A stretch of 64,000 nt of DNA from Pseudaestuariivita rosea (GTDB lineage: Bacteria > Pseudomonadota > Alphaproteobacteria > Rhodobacterales > Rhodobacteraceae): contig NZ_JACNMP010000006.1 in NCBI RefSeq assembly GCF_017592335.1, positions 62,001 through 126,000 of the forward strand. The letters are read 5' to 3'. This document shows positions 16,918-24,978 of the stretch, piece after piece. The notes beneath the pieces were generated by a model. That model ran no database searches. It saw only the letters and a program-made list of their open reading frames with translations, and was not told the DNA's origin. Positions within the stretch are counted from its first letter, which is position 1. Every line of letters begins with the position of its first letter. The position numbers and the translations under genes were made by a program.

Positions 16918-18195
16918 TTATTGCATCGGAACGTTAAACAGCGTCCGGTGCATGATGCGGTAGACGTCAGTGCTGTCCATCAACGGTTCGACCAGATCGC
17001 TGTTCAGACCCGCGGTGCGGACCAGAATACCGCCCGCCATGTCGTTCGACCCGGCCCATGCAATGCCAAACGGGTGCTTCACCCCGTTGGCGTCAGGCGC
17101 CGTCATGAAAGCATCGCCAAAAGGCCCCTGCTGCCCGTGCAGGATACCACCACCCCGGGTTGTTGCATCGACCATTCCGGGGCCGTCCGTGGCCACCACC
17201 TGCAATCCGCTCGCATCTGAGTCAGCAGCCATTACCAGCATCGTATCCTGATTTTGACCTATGAAATCCAGAATAACACCCGTCGCCTGATCGGCCCGTG
17301 CCAAGGCCTCAAGCGTACCGGCGGCATTCATGTTGTTGGGGATGTTGTCTGTGCCTTCCTCTTCGATCACGGCGAAAAAGCCGTCTTCGTCGCGCGATAC
17401 GATCTGAAGGGCGATGTCGGTCATCTCGGCGATGGTTGGTGCGGTTTCCAAATACGTTGGAAGACCGTCGATAGTGTTCCGGATCCATTCCTGATCATTG
17501 AATGTGTGATTATGGGCAAAAACACCCAGCACCATGTCTGTATTATCGACATCCAAAGCCATCAGTTCATCACGGGTGTAAACAACAGTGTATCCCAGTT
17601 CTTCTGCGCGTTCGATCAGGTTTACGCCATCCTGTCGTTCGCCCGCCCCGTGACGACCCTGGGTGCCCTCAGGCAACAGGAATCGTTCGCCGCCCGCCAT
17701 GATCACCTGTGCGCCCGATGTGATGACCTGTTCCGCGATATCCTGAGTGTTCCGACGGCTTTCCGAGGATGCCACGAAAACAGCAGTGCCCGGTTCGGCG
17801 ATATGACCTGTTTGCACCAGCGCCACGGCCTTGCCTGCCTGCAGGGCCTCTTGGCCGATGGACATGCGCTGCCCGGAGGCGGCGGTGATCTCTTCCGTGC
17901 CATTCATGCCAAAGCTGTCAGCCTGCACCTTGACGCCATAGGCATGGACCGTTGCGCCGCCATGGCTTGTCCCCGTCACCTGGTCGGCCATGTGGCCGGT
18001 GTAGACACCGATGCCAGGCAACCGATCCCAGTTCAGCTGACCATCGGGGCCTGCAATATGCATCCGCGCAGCCGTCCAATGGTTCAAACCCGTTCCGTCC
18101 GGGTGAAAAAAGATCACATTGCCGGTGTCCTGTGCGGCCACGGTCGATGCCCCCAGGGCCAAGCCAAAACAGGCGGCATAGGTTATGATTTTCAT
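16918..18195 (-). CDS. secreted alkaline phosphatase-family protein with altered metal ligands
   Basis: The 425-residue product has a signal peptide (cleavage after VAA, residue 21) and the alkaline phosphatase fold. D33 in FHPDGTG and S77 in TSHGGAT match the metal-binding Asp and the nucleophilic Ser of PhoA. By hand alignment, two zinc histidines differ: the IDKQDH region reads TDNIPNN and the ADHAH region reads ADSDASG. HGQQGPFGD may hold the last histidine. It probably acts on phosphoesters in the periplasm with different metals or substrate, but could be inactive. A possible Pho box lies upstream. Confidence 0.82.
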   Translation of the reverse strand: MKIITYAACFGLALGASTVAAQDTGNVIFFHPDGTGLNHWTAARMHIAGPDGQLNWDRLPGIGVYTGHMADQVTGTSHGGATVHAYGVKVQADSFGMNGTEEITAASGQRMSIGQEALQAGKAVALVQTGHIAEPGTAVFVASSESRRNTQDIAEQVITSGAQVIMAGGERFLLPEGTQGRHGAGERQDGVNLIERAEELGYTVVYTRDELMALDVDNTDMVLGVFAHNHTFNDQEWIRNTIDGLPTYLETAPTIAEMTDIALQIVSRDEDGFFAVIEEEGTDNIPNNMNAAGTLEALARADQATGVILDFIGQNQDTMLVMAADSDASGLQVVATDGPGMVDATTRGGGILHGQQGPFGDAFMTAPDANGVKHPFGIAWAGSNDMAGGILVRTAGLNSDLVEPLMDSTDVYRIMHRTLFNVPMQ

Positions 18196-18273
18196 CAGAG
18201 TGCTCCAGTTCGTTTGTTAGCGATTGATCAGGCTGGCACAAATGCTGCCCATGGATGCTACATAGAGGCCTAT

Positions 18274-18291
18274 GTAACAGTCAGGGCACAG
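18274..18291 (-). promoter_or_regulatory. candidate Pho box upstream of the phosphatase gene
   Basis: On the minus strand two CTGTnnC heptamers (CTGTGCC and CTGTTAC) are spaced 11 bases apart, start to start, as in PhoB-binding sites. They lie about 80 bases before the phosphatase start. The match is partial, so this is a suggestion. Confidence 0.35.
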
Positions 18292-18394
18292 GAATATGAA
18301 AGTGTTGTAAAGCCACAGGTTGAATGCAATTGATTTGCATTCCGGCGGAAACGAGATAGTTTATAGACTGAGTGTGAATGATCTGAGGTTACCG

Positions 18395-18727
18395 ATGCCC
18401 AAACTGGTTCAGCTTTATATTCGTCAGTCTTTGATTGGATTTGTCATTGCGGGCTGCTTTGTCGGGTTGCTGTTTTACTTCAACGTTGCAAACCTGTGGC
18501 ATTTGGTGACGCACACATCAGAAGGTTGGCTGGCGGCATTTTTGCTGTTCATGTTCAACGGTATTGTATTTTCCGGCGTTCAATTCGGCATTGCCATTAT
18601 GCGGATGGAAGAAAAAGACGACACGCCATCAAATGGCCGTCCTGCGGCAATGCTGCAGCCGGTTCCGATCAAGGTTGAAAATATGTCTGATCAGCGGCGG
18701 GCCCGCACGCAACCGTGGGGTTCGTAA
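18395..18727 (+). CDS. small membrane protein with two helices
   Basis: The 110-residue product has hydrophobic helices at about residues 14-36 and 50-74, then a charged tail (MRMEEKDD) and a basic C-terminus. The cytoplasmic tail is Pro- and Arg-rich. ATG 18395 has a GAGG ribosome site; an upstream in-frame start is less likely. It stands alone between a divergent phosphatase and a structured intergenic region. Function unknown. Confidence 0.65.
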   Translation: MPKLVQLYIRQSLIGFVIAGCFVGLLFYFNVANLWHLVTHTSEGWLAAFLLFMFNGIVFSGVQFGIAIMRMEEKDDTPSNGRPAAMLQPVPIKVENMSDQRRARTQPWGS

Positions 18728-18880
18728 TTCCCGAGGACCTGTATATACAGGTGGGCGCCAGGTAACTGGACCACGATCCAATCAGAGCCAGCTCCCTCGG
18801 AATTGCTTAAGGCCACCGGAATTTGACCCATATACGAGAAGGGCAGTACCCGCCAGATGTTTAGATAAGGTGGCGGGGGT
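18726..18880. other. structured intergenic region, possible RNA or operator
   Basis: The 330-base gap 18728-19057 starts with arms AATTCCCGAGG (18726-18736) and CCTCGGAATT (18795-18804) that enclose a perfect 16-base palindrome, ACCTGTATATACAGGT (18737-18752). A second hairpin, CCCGCCA with TGGCGGG, lies at 18849-18877. The palindrome half-sites equal those of lux boxes, but the spacing is four bases shorter. No T-run follows, so it is not a plain terminator. The rest of the gap is the AT-rich promoter region of the next gene. Confidence 0.4.
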
Positions 18881-19057
18881 GATCCGACAAGTCTTATCAA
18901 TCGGTTAAACGCATCTGTTTAATCAAATTGTAAACAAGCTTACGAAAATACAACGCAACTTTCGCGGTACCTTCACGAAGTTTTAAACAGTGTCAGTGCA
19001 TCTTGTCTTCGTAAACGCAAGGTAAAGTAAACGGTAATTGATGTAGGAGAAGGTCCA

Positions 19058-19555
19058 ATGCACGCACTTATTCTGGACTCTCGTTTTTCGACAGTTGGTA
19101 AAATCGGCGCTGCTGTTAAGGCGCGCGGTATCACGACCAAACAGAAACTCACGGTTGAGGGCGCATTAGGCTTTCTCAGAACAGCCCCGGTTGATCTGCT
19201 GATCATTCGCGAATGCATCGGTGATGCGCACAGCCTGTCCGTTGCGCTGGCGGCTGAATACTATAACCCTAATGTCGCAACAGTTATTCTTAGTGACCGC
19301 AAGGGCGACGATGCCGATGAGCTTTTTGATCTTTTGCCATCACTGTATAGCCTGATGGGCAACGCATCGACACCGGAAAGCATTGCCGCCATTGCAGATG
19401 CGGCGTGCGAAATGAACCGTGATACGCCACTGATCCTGGGCAAACAGTTTCGCGTTTATGAAGATGAGGTGGCGATGCCGAAGGTTGCCAGGGTTTCACC
19501 TTTCTTCTCATCCGCACGTGTCGCGCAGCCTCTGCAGGTTGGTCTGTCGGCCTGA
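19058..19555 (+). CDS. receiver-like protein lacking the phospho-acceptor
   Basis: The 165-residue product has the alternating strand and helix pattern of a response-regulator receiver (HALILDSRF..., VDLLIIRECIGDAHSL, VATVILSDRKG). At the end of the third strand, where the phosphorylated Asp should be, it reads IIREC, and the first acidic pair is reduced to one Asp. So it is likely a pseudo-receiver. No output domain is attached; the C-terminal 45 residues may be disordered. AGGAGAAGG precedes the ATG, and a perfect intrinsic terminator follows. Confidence 0.7.
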   Translation: MHALILDSRFSTVGKIGAAVKARGITTKQKLTVEGALGFLRTAPVDLLIIRECIGDAHSLSVALAAEYYNPNVATVILSDRKGDDADELFDLLPSLYSLMGNASTPESIAAIADAACEMNRDTPLILGKQFRVYEDEVAMPKVARVSPFFSSARVAQPLQVGLSA

Positions 19556-19591
19556 CGCGCAGGGCGCCTCTTCTCCTAAATCATCGCTCTG

Positions 19592-19617
19592 GCCCCGGTA
19601 ATATCCGGGGCTTTTTT
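19592..19617 (+). terminator. intrinsic terminator after the receiver-like gene
   Basis: Seven-base stem GCCCCGG / CCGGGGC with a six-base loop, followed by six T residues, about 36 bases after the stop codon. Confidence 0.9.
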
Positions 19618-19637
19618 ATTTAAGTACACTTGTCATT

Positions 19638-19652
19638 GTTCATGTTTTGTTC
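19638..19652 (+). promoter_or_regulatory. LexA (SOS) box upstream of mmcB
   Basis: The site reads GTTC, seven bases, GTTC exactly, the direct-repeat SOS box known for alphaproteobacteria. It ends 11 bases before the mmcB start, so bound LexA would block transcription. Confidence 0.8.
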
Positions 19653-19663
19653 ATAATCAAGAT

Positions 19664-20113
19664 ATGATGATCGAGCTTCAACCAGGGCAACTTTTGGCGC
19701 GCGGGGTGTCGCGGCACCTTTTGTCATTGGATTTCATGTCGGTTCATGAATTTGTTCCAACTGCGGGACTGCGTGTGGATGTCATTGCTTTGGGGCCAAA
19801 AGGTGAGATTTGGGTCATTGAATGCAAATCCAGCCGGGTCGATTTTCAATCCGATCAAAAGTGGCAGGGGTATCTTGAATGGTGCGATCGATATTTCTGG
19901 GCTGTGGATTCGTCGTTTCCGACGGAATTGCTGCCGGATGATGGCGGTTTGATCATCGCCGATGCCTATGACGCTGAAATCCTGCGCATGTCCGATGAAC
20001 AGAAACTGACCCCGGCGCGGCGCAAAATGCTGACCCGAAAGTTCGCCCGCCATGCTGCCCTGCGCCAACACATGGCGCGGGATCCTGACATCATGCTTTC
20101 TTCGGCGGTTTGA
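19664..20113 (+). CDS. mmcB: MmcB-family DNA repair protein
   Basis: The 149-residue protein is a PD-(D/E)XK nuclease-like protein of the MmcB family (PF06319), linked in Caulobacter to mitomycin C resistance. The core reads RVDVIALGPKGEIWVIECKSS, with D, E and K of the active site, then QSDQKWQGYLEWCDRYFWAV. A LexA box directly upstream supports SOS induction. Two ATG codons are adjacent (19664, 19667). Its 3' end overlaps the convergent DUF6324 gene by 23 bases. Confidence 0.92.
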   Translation: MMIELQPGQLLARGVSRHLLSLDFMSVHEFVPTAGLRVDVIALGPKGEIWVIECKSSRVDFQSDQKWQGYLEWCDRYFWAVDSSFPTELLPDDGGLIIADAYDAEILRMSDEQKLTPARRKMLTRKFARHAALRQHMARDPDIMLSSAV

Positions 20114-20291
20114 TCGCACGTGCAGCTTTGGCTGCAGCAATGATTTCTTCGGCAATCTCTTCAGCTTCATCCGCATCGAAATCCATCGGAATTTCGGCAC
20201 CATCGGCTTCGACATAAATGCGCACCATGCCCACATCTGTCGGACCGATCTGCAGATTGGCTTCGACGTCCTTTTCGCTGTTGATGCCCAT
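20091..20291 (-). CDS. DUF6324-like small protein
   Basis: The 66-residue protein starts MGINSEKDVEANLQIGPTD and ends in an Ala- and Lys-rich tail (AARAIKPPKKA). As I recall, this pattern is that of DUF6324, a short alphaproteobacterial family without known function. Three ATG codons occur in a row; the third, at 20291, is best spaced from AGGAG. It is cytoplasmic, acidic in the middle and basic at the end. It overlaps the 3' end of mmcB on the other strand. Confidence 0.75.
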   Translation of the reverse strand: MGINSEKDVEANLQIGPTDVGMVRIYVEADGAEIPMDFDADEAEEIAEEIIAAAKAARAIKPPKKA

Positions 20292-20434
20292 CATCATTCT
20301 CCTGCTGACGGGGTCGTTTAGCCCATGGTGCAAGGCAGTTGCAACCAAATCGACTAACGGTGGTGACCTGCACCGGAAAAGCGGACGTATTTCCCTTGCA
20401 ATTGATGATATGCGACGGTATCTGAACGATCGTT

Positions 20435-20511
20435 GCCGTCTTAGCTCAGTTGGTTAGAGCGCTGGTTTGTGGCACCAGAGGTCGGTGGTTCGAACCCACC
20501 AGACGGTACCA
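20435..20511 (+). tRNA. tRNA-His (GTG)
   Basis: The cloverleaf is complete: acceptor GCCGTCT with AGACGGT, anticodon stem CTGGT/ACCAG with GTG at 20469-20471, T-arm GGTGG-TTCGAAC-CCACC, and encoded CCA. The base before position 1 is T, not the G found in most bacterial tRNA-His, and the discriminator is A73 rather than C73. This is the form known from alphaproteobacteria that lost G-1. Confidence 0.97.
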
Positions 20512-20588
20512 TTTCAATTTTGCTTGTATGGCATTGGTGAAATTCCTGTTGCATGATGACAAGTGCTTGTCTAATCCATCCCTGTCGC

Positions 20589-20665
20589 GGTCCCGTAGCT
20601 CAACTGGATAGAGCAACTGACTTCTAATCAGTAGGTTGAGGGTTCGAGTCCTTCCGGGATCGCCA
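20589..20665 (+). tRNA. tRNA-Arg (TCT)
   Basis: Acceptor GGTCCCG pairs with CGGGATC, the anticodon stem ACTGA/TCAGT carries TCT, the T-arm is GAGGG-TTCGAGT-CCTTC, and CCA is encoded. It lies 77 bases after tRNA-His in the same direction. Confidence 0.97.
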
Positions 20666-21033
20666 TTTTTATAATATTTTACATATATTAAAGGATATTA
20701 CTCTTTTGGGCTTACTGGTGCGCCATTCCAGTGAAGAAGTACTGAGGCAAGTTTAACATGCATCATTCTTTGCAACAATGCTGTCGTTCTAACGAATTCA
20801 TGTATTGGCTCGATAGAATATTTAGAAGTAAATACGGTTCATAACTGCTGTTGAATGGAAATGGTCGCTACTACGAAGCGGCCCGCCATCCGGGCATTGC
20901 TGCAATTGCGCAATCACCGACCTTGATTTTGTATCTCAACAGATTTACGCGCGATGAAGTCTCAAAATCGCTAGTTCTGCCGTGCGCCGGGGTGGCTGAG
21001 CATGAAGAAATTCAGGAATAGCCCTGACTTCGA
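20666..21033. other. AT-rich gap after tRNA-Arg with a short possible gene remnant
   Basis: These 368 bases are lower in GC than the surroundings. A frame on the plus strand is open from 20845 to its stop at 21019-21021. It reads NGRYYEAARHPGIAAIAQS and onward to RFTRDEVSKSL, looks protein-like but has no ATG, and I cannot place it. The 3' side of a tRNA is a usual integration point, so it may be a decayed element. No direct repeat of the tRNA end was seen. Confidence 0.3.
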
Positions 21034-21780
21034 CTATGTATCGTCCAGTCGATAAGGCGGAAGGTCTTGTACCGCGTTTTTCAGTGCCTCGCCCCATCCA
21101 AGGGACAGCGCTTCGAAATAGCTGTCGCCCTGGTCGATCCGTCTTTGGGTGCCCAGTCTGAGGCTGTCATTTTTGTAGACATGCAGGTCCAGCGGCAGGC
21201 CCACGGATAGGTTGGCCTTTAACGTCGAGTCGAAACTGAGCATCGTGATCTTTATCGCGTCTTCGAACGTCATATCAGTGGAAAAGGCGCGGACGATGAT
21301 CGGCTTTCCATACTTGGTTTCGCCAATCTGAAAGAAGGGTGTTTCTTCGCTGGCCTCGACGAAATTTCCTTCGGGGTAAATCATGAAAAGCCGCGACTCG
21401 CCGCCCTTGACCTGCCCACCAAGGATAAGGGTGGCCGAGAATGCGGACTCGGCATTTGGTCCGGCATCGCCGGTCTGGTCGCGGATCACTTCCTGCAGGG
21501 TTTCACCCACAAGTTTTGCCACCTGATACATCGAAGGCACCTGAAGGATTGAGGGCGACCCCCGTTCTTCGGCCGGAAGCGCGCGTTCGTTCAGCAGACT
21601 GACGACGGCCTGTGTGGTCGCAAGGTTTCCCGCCGTCATGAGGGTGATGCAGCGTTCGCCGGTGGCTTCCCAGTGAAACATCTTTCGAAACACGCTGATG
21701 TTGTCGACGCCCGCGTTCGTGCGTGTGTCAGACATGAACACCAGTCCATGCTTCAGTTTTAGGCCAACGCAATAGGTCAT
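21034..21780 (-). CDS. Anbu proteasome-like peptidase
   Basis: The 248-residue protein is of the Anbu family, a bacterial relative of the proteasome beta subunit and HslV. Removal of Met would expose Thr1 (MTYCVGLKL). Asp17 in SDTRTNAG and the lysine in VFRKMF are at the places of the proteasome triad T1/D17/K33. The glycine-rich TAGNLATTQAV region follows. It is the last of four leftward genes (ATP-grasp, alpha-E, transglutaminase-like, Anbu), the known Anbu gene set, with a 22-base gap to the previous gene. Its substrate is not known. Confidence 0.92.
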   Translation of the reverse strand: MTYCVGLKLKHGLVFMSDTRTNAGVDNISVFRKMFHWEATGERCITLMTAGNLATTQAVVSLLNERALPAEERGSPSILQVPSMYQVAKLVGETLQEVIRDQTGDAGPNAESAFSATLILGGQVKGGESRLFMIYPEGNFVEASEETPFFQIGETKYGKPIIVRAFSTDMTFEDAIKITMLSFDSTLKANLSVGLPLDLHVYKNDSLRLGTQRRIDQGDSYFEALSLGWGEALKNAVQDLPPYRLDDT

Positions 21781-21802
21781 AGTCGCTCCTTATTCGGACC
21801 AA

Positions 21803-22606
21803 CTACTGCTGTGCGACGGTCACGTCCACAGTTAATGCTTCTGACCCTGCGCCAAACCTGAGACCCGAAATCGGAGCGGCTTCACCATAGTCCAGACCCG
21901 TGGCCACACGCACATAGCGATCATCCGGTGACATGGCATTCGAGATATCGAACCCGACCCAACCGATCCCATCTATATGCGCCTCGGCCCAGGCATGCGT
22001 TGCGTCCTGCTCGGTACGGTCATCCATCATCAGATACCCCGATACATATCGTGCAGGAAAATCCATCGCCCGTGCGGCCGCAATGAAGATATGGGCGTGG
22101 TCCTGACACACGCCGGACCCGCGTTCAATGGCTGTGTCTGCGCTTGTCGCTGTATCCGTTTGTCCGATTTCGTAGCGCACTGCATCAATGATGCGGGCAG
22201 AAAGCGCATGCAAAAGGGCGATGTCGTTATCATGCGCCTCGCGCAGACCTTTGGTCAGACGGCGCACATTGGGCGTCGCCCGGGTCAGTTCCGTGGACCT
22301 TTGAAAAAGCCAAAGCGGGATGCATCCGCGCTGTTTGCCCACCACACCGTGTTCGTCTGTCGTTTCGACAAGTCCGCGACATTGAATGGTGATCTCGGTC
22401 GCCGACGGATCAAAGGAAATCAGGGTCACGTCATTGGCATGATGGTCAGTGAATTCGGTTTCGATGCGACCCCCTTCGATCTCGATCGTCCAGTTTCTGA
22501 TGGCCTGGCTTGATCGACTTTTGGGCGTTTTGCGCAGTTGCTGCAGCCCATAATGCACGGGGTGTTCAAACCGGTATTTGCTGGTGTGGCCGATGTTCAG
22601 CAGCAT
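21803..22606 (-). CDS. transglutaminase-like protein of the Anbu operon
   Basis: The 267-residue protein has an N-terminal beta-rich domain (residues 1-90) followed by a transglutaminase-like cysteine protease fold. The catalytic triad is visible: Cys in GSGVCQDHAH, His in DATHAWAEA and Asp in WVGFDISN. Such enzymes cut or join amide bonds. No signal peptide is present. It starts six bases after the alpha-E gene and precedes Anbu, so the three should be made together. Confidence 0.9.
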   Translation of the reverse strand: MLLNIGHTSKYRFEHPVHYGLQQLRKTPKSRSSQAIRNWTIEIEGGRIETEFTDHHANDVTLISFDPSATEITIQCRGLVETTDEHGVVGKQRGCIPLWLFQRSTELTRATPNVRRLTKGLREAHDNDIALLHALSARIIDAVRYEIGQTDTATSADTAIERGSGVCQDHAHIFIAAARAMDFPARYVSGYLMMDDRTEQDATHAWAEAHIDGIGWVGFDISNAMSPDDRYVRVATGLDYGEAAPISGLRFGAGSEALTVDVTVAQQ

Positions 22607-22612
22607 GGGCGC

Positions 22613-23548
22613 TCACTCCGTAAATTTAAAGTCTGTTTCAATTTCTGCCCCCAACCTGCCGGTTTCGGCCAAAAACTCGGTCAGGAATTCATGCAGACCC
22701 TCTTCGAATACCTCTTCGACGGTTTGTCGTGTCAGCCGTCTGTCCAACCGTTCGATGGTGTCATGACAGGCGTGCCAATCGCTGTATTCGGCATGAAGCA
22801 TCCTAAGATTGCTCAGTATTTTTGTCACCGAATAGCGCAGACTGCGCGGCATGCGTGGGTCGAAGATCAGAAAATCTGCGATACCCATCGGTGTCGCCTT
22901 GCCATGGTTCAGCCTGTTATAGGCGCGCACCCCGGACACCGACCGCAGGATCGTTTCCCATTGCACGTTGTCCAAAGACGACCCGACCTGCATTACCGAA
23001 GGCAGCAGCACGTAATACTTCACATCCAGGATCCGGGCGGTGTTGTCCGCGCGTTCCAGAAACGTGCCCAGGCGGCAAAAGTCGAACATATCATTCCGCA
23101 ACATTGACCCATGCAAGGTGCCGCGGACAAGGGCAGAGTGCTGCCGAATTTGTGCCAGGACATCCGGCAAATCCCGTTCGGGAACAGGACGGGCCAGTCG
23201 GTCTTTCAGGGACACATAGGCGTCATTGACGGCTTCCCAGACTTCCCGCGTGATGGCCGTGCGCACGATACGTGCGTTCTGACGGGCTTGGGAAAAGGAC
23301 GACATGACAGAGGATGGGTTACCCGGATCACGCAGCAGGAAATTGATGACACGTGATTGCTCGACTGCACCATGGTTCGCAGTATAGGCTTGGTCCGCAG
23401 CTGCCGTTTTCAGCACGCTGGCCCATTCTTCGCTTCCCGGACGCGTCAGTGCGATCCGAAAACCCGTTTCAATCAATCGTGCCGTGTTTTCGCTACGCTC
23501 CAGAGAGCGAAACATCCAGAACAGGCCACCGGCGGTCTTGCCCAGCAT
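22613..23548 (-). CDS. alpha-E domain protein (DUF403)
   Basis: The 311-residue all-helical protein starts MLGKTAGGLFWMFRSLERSENTARL, here seen as LFWMFRSLERSENTAR, and carries many conserved Glu/Arg pairs (FLERADNTARILD). This is the alpha-E family, always linked to circularly permuted ATP-grasp and transglutaminase-like genes and thought to help in peptide or amide ligation. Its ATG overlaps the stop of the ATP-grasp gene. Confidence 0.92.
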   Translation of the reverse strand: MLGKTAGGLFWMFRSLERSENTARLIETGFRIALTRPGSEEWASVLKTAAADQAYTANHGAVEQSRVINFLLRDPGNPSSVMSSFSQARQNARIVRTAITREVWEAVNDAYVSLKDRLARPVPERDLPDVLAQIRQHSALVRGTLHGSMLRNDMFDFCRLGTFLERADNTARILDVKYYVLLPSVMQVGSSLDNVQWETILRSVSGVRAYNRLNHGKATPMGIADFLIFDPRMPRSLRYSVTKILSNLRMLHAEYSDWHACHDTIERLDRRLTRQTVEEVFEEGLHEFLTEFLAETGRLGAEIETDFKFTE

Positions 23549-24978
23549 CAGTCGTCCTCCAGGACCCAGGTGTCTTTTGTGCCGCCACCCTGGCTTGAAT
23601 TGACGACAAGGCTGCCCTTTTTCAAAGCAACACGGGTCAGACCCCCTGGGATCAGCTGCACGCCGTTCGGACTGAAAAGGGCAAAGGGGCGCAGATCAAC
23701 GTGGCGCGGCGCCAGGCCGGCCTTGGTCAGAATAGGCACGGTCGACAATGCCAGCGTTGGCTGCGCAATATAACCGCCCGGTTTGGCCTGCAGCTTGGCG
23801 CGGAACTGCTCGAGTTCTTTCCTGGACGCCGCAGGGCCGACAAGCATACCGTAACCGCCTGAACCATGAACCTCTTTCACCACCAGTTCGGCCAGGTGAT
23901 CCAACACATAGGCCAAAGACTCTGGCTCAGAACAGCGCCACGTCGGCACGTTCTTCAAGATAGCATTTTCGCCCGTGTAGAACTCAACGATATCAGGCAT
24001 ATAGCTGTAAATCGCCTTGTCGTCCGAAATGCCGGTGCCGGGCGCATTTGCGATTGTGATCCGCCCGGCGCGATAGACGTCGAAAATGCCTGGCACGCCC
24101 AAAAGACTTCCAGGATTGAAATTCAGCGGATCAAGGAAATCGTCGTCCACACGGCGGTAAATGACATCGATGGGCTTGTATCCACGGGTGGTGCGCATGG
24201 CGATCCGGCCATCGCGGACCCTAAGGTCGCTGCCTTCGACCAGTTCGACGCCCATGTTATCTGCCAGAAACGCATGTTCAAAATAGGCCGAGTTGTGGAT
24301 GCCGGGGGTCAGGATCGCCACTGTCGGCTCTGGGCTGGGATCGGGCGGCATACAGGCAGCAAGCGAGGCATGTAAGGCGGTCGGATAGCCGGCAACGGGC
24401 CGTACCTTGATACTGCTGAAAAGCTCGGGAAACATCTGCAGCATCGTTTCGCGGTTTTCCAGCATGTAAGAGACACCGGACGGCGTGCGGGCGTTATCCT
24501 CAAGCACGAAAAATTCACTTTCGCCCGTTCTGACCAGATCAGTTCCGACAATGTGGGTATAGATGCCACCGGGCGGCTCGACCCCCATCATCATGGGCAG
24601 GAAAGCCTCGTTCCGGGCGATCAATTCTTTGGGCACACGGCCTGCGCGCAAAATCTCTTGCCGATGATAGATATCGTATAAAAACGCGTTGATCGCACGA
24701 ACACGCTGATCAATGCCCTTCGCCAGCAACGCCCATTCCTTACTGGATATGATGCGCGGCACGATGTCAAAGGGGATCAGCCGTTCCTCGGCATCGGCCT
24801 GACCGTAGACGTTGAATGTGATGCCGGTGCGCCTGAAAAAGGCCTCGGCTTCTTTGGCTTCCTTTATCAGTCCTTTGGGGTCTTCGCTCTGAAACCAGCT
24901 TGCATATGCGTCATAAGGCGCGCGCGTCACATCATTTATGCCGCGCATTTCATCGAAAAACTTCTGTCCGCTTGTCAT
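23548..24978 (-). CDS. circularly permuted ATP-grasp ligase
   Basis: The 476-residue protein belongs to the circularly permuted ATP-grasp type 2 group. Motifs include PFDIVPRIISSKEW, the FFVLEDNARTPSGVSYMLENR block, DVIYRRVDDDFLDPL, GTGISDDKAIYSYMPD and the ATP-binding VVKEVHGSGGYGMLVGP. It would activate a carboxylate with ATP and join it to an amine, perhaps making or extending a peptide. It is the first gene of the Anbu operon. The substrate is unknown. Confidence 0.92.
   Translation of the reverse strand: MTSGQKFFDEMRGINDVTRAPYDAYASWFQSEDPKGLIKEAKEAEAFFRRTGITFNVYGQADAEERLIPFDIVPRIISSKEWALLAKGIDQRVRAINAFLYDIYHRQEILRAGRVPKELIARNEAFLPMMMGVEPPGGIYTHIVGTDLVRTGESEFFVLEDNARTPSGVSYMLENRETMLQMFPELFSSIKVRPVAGYPTALHASLAACMPPDPSPEPTVAILTPGIHNSAYFEHAFLADNMGVELVEGSDLRVRDGRIAMRTTRGYKPIDVIYRRVDDDFLDPLNFNPGSLLGVPGIFDVYRAGRITIANAPGTGISDDKAIYSYMPDIVEFYTGENAILKNVPTWRCSEPESLAYVLDHLAELVVKEVHGSGGYGMLVGPAASRKELEQFRAKLQAKPGGYIAQPTLALSTVPILTKAGLAPRHVDLRPFALFSPNGVQLIPGGLTRVALKKGSLVVNSSQGGGTKDTWVLEDD

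Noticed and set aside
18737-18752. Calling the 16-base palindrome a true lux box
   Set aside because: Lux boxes are usually 18-20 bases; here the half-sites are right but the spacing is shorter, and no luxR/luxI gene is in the window.
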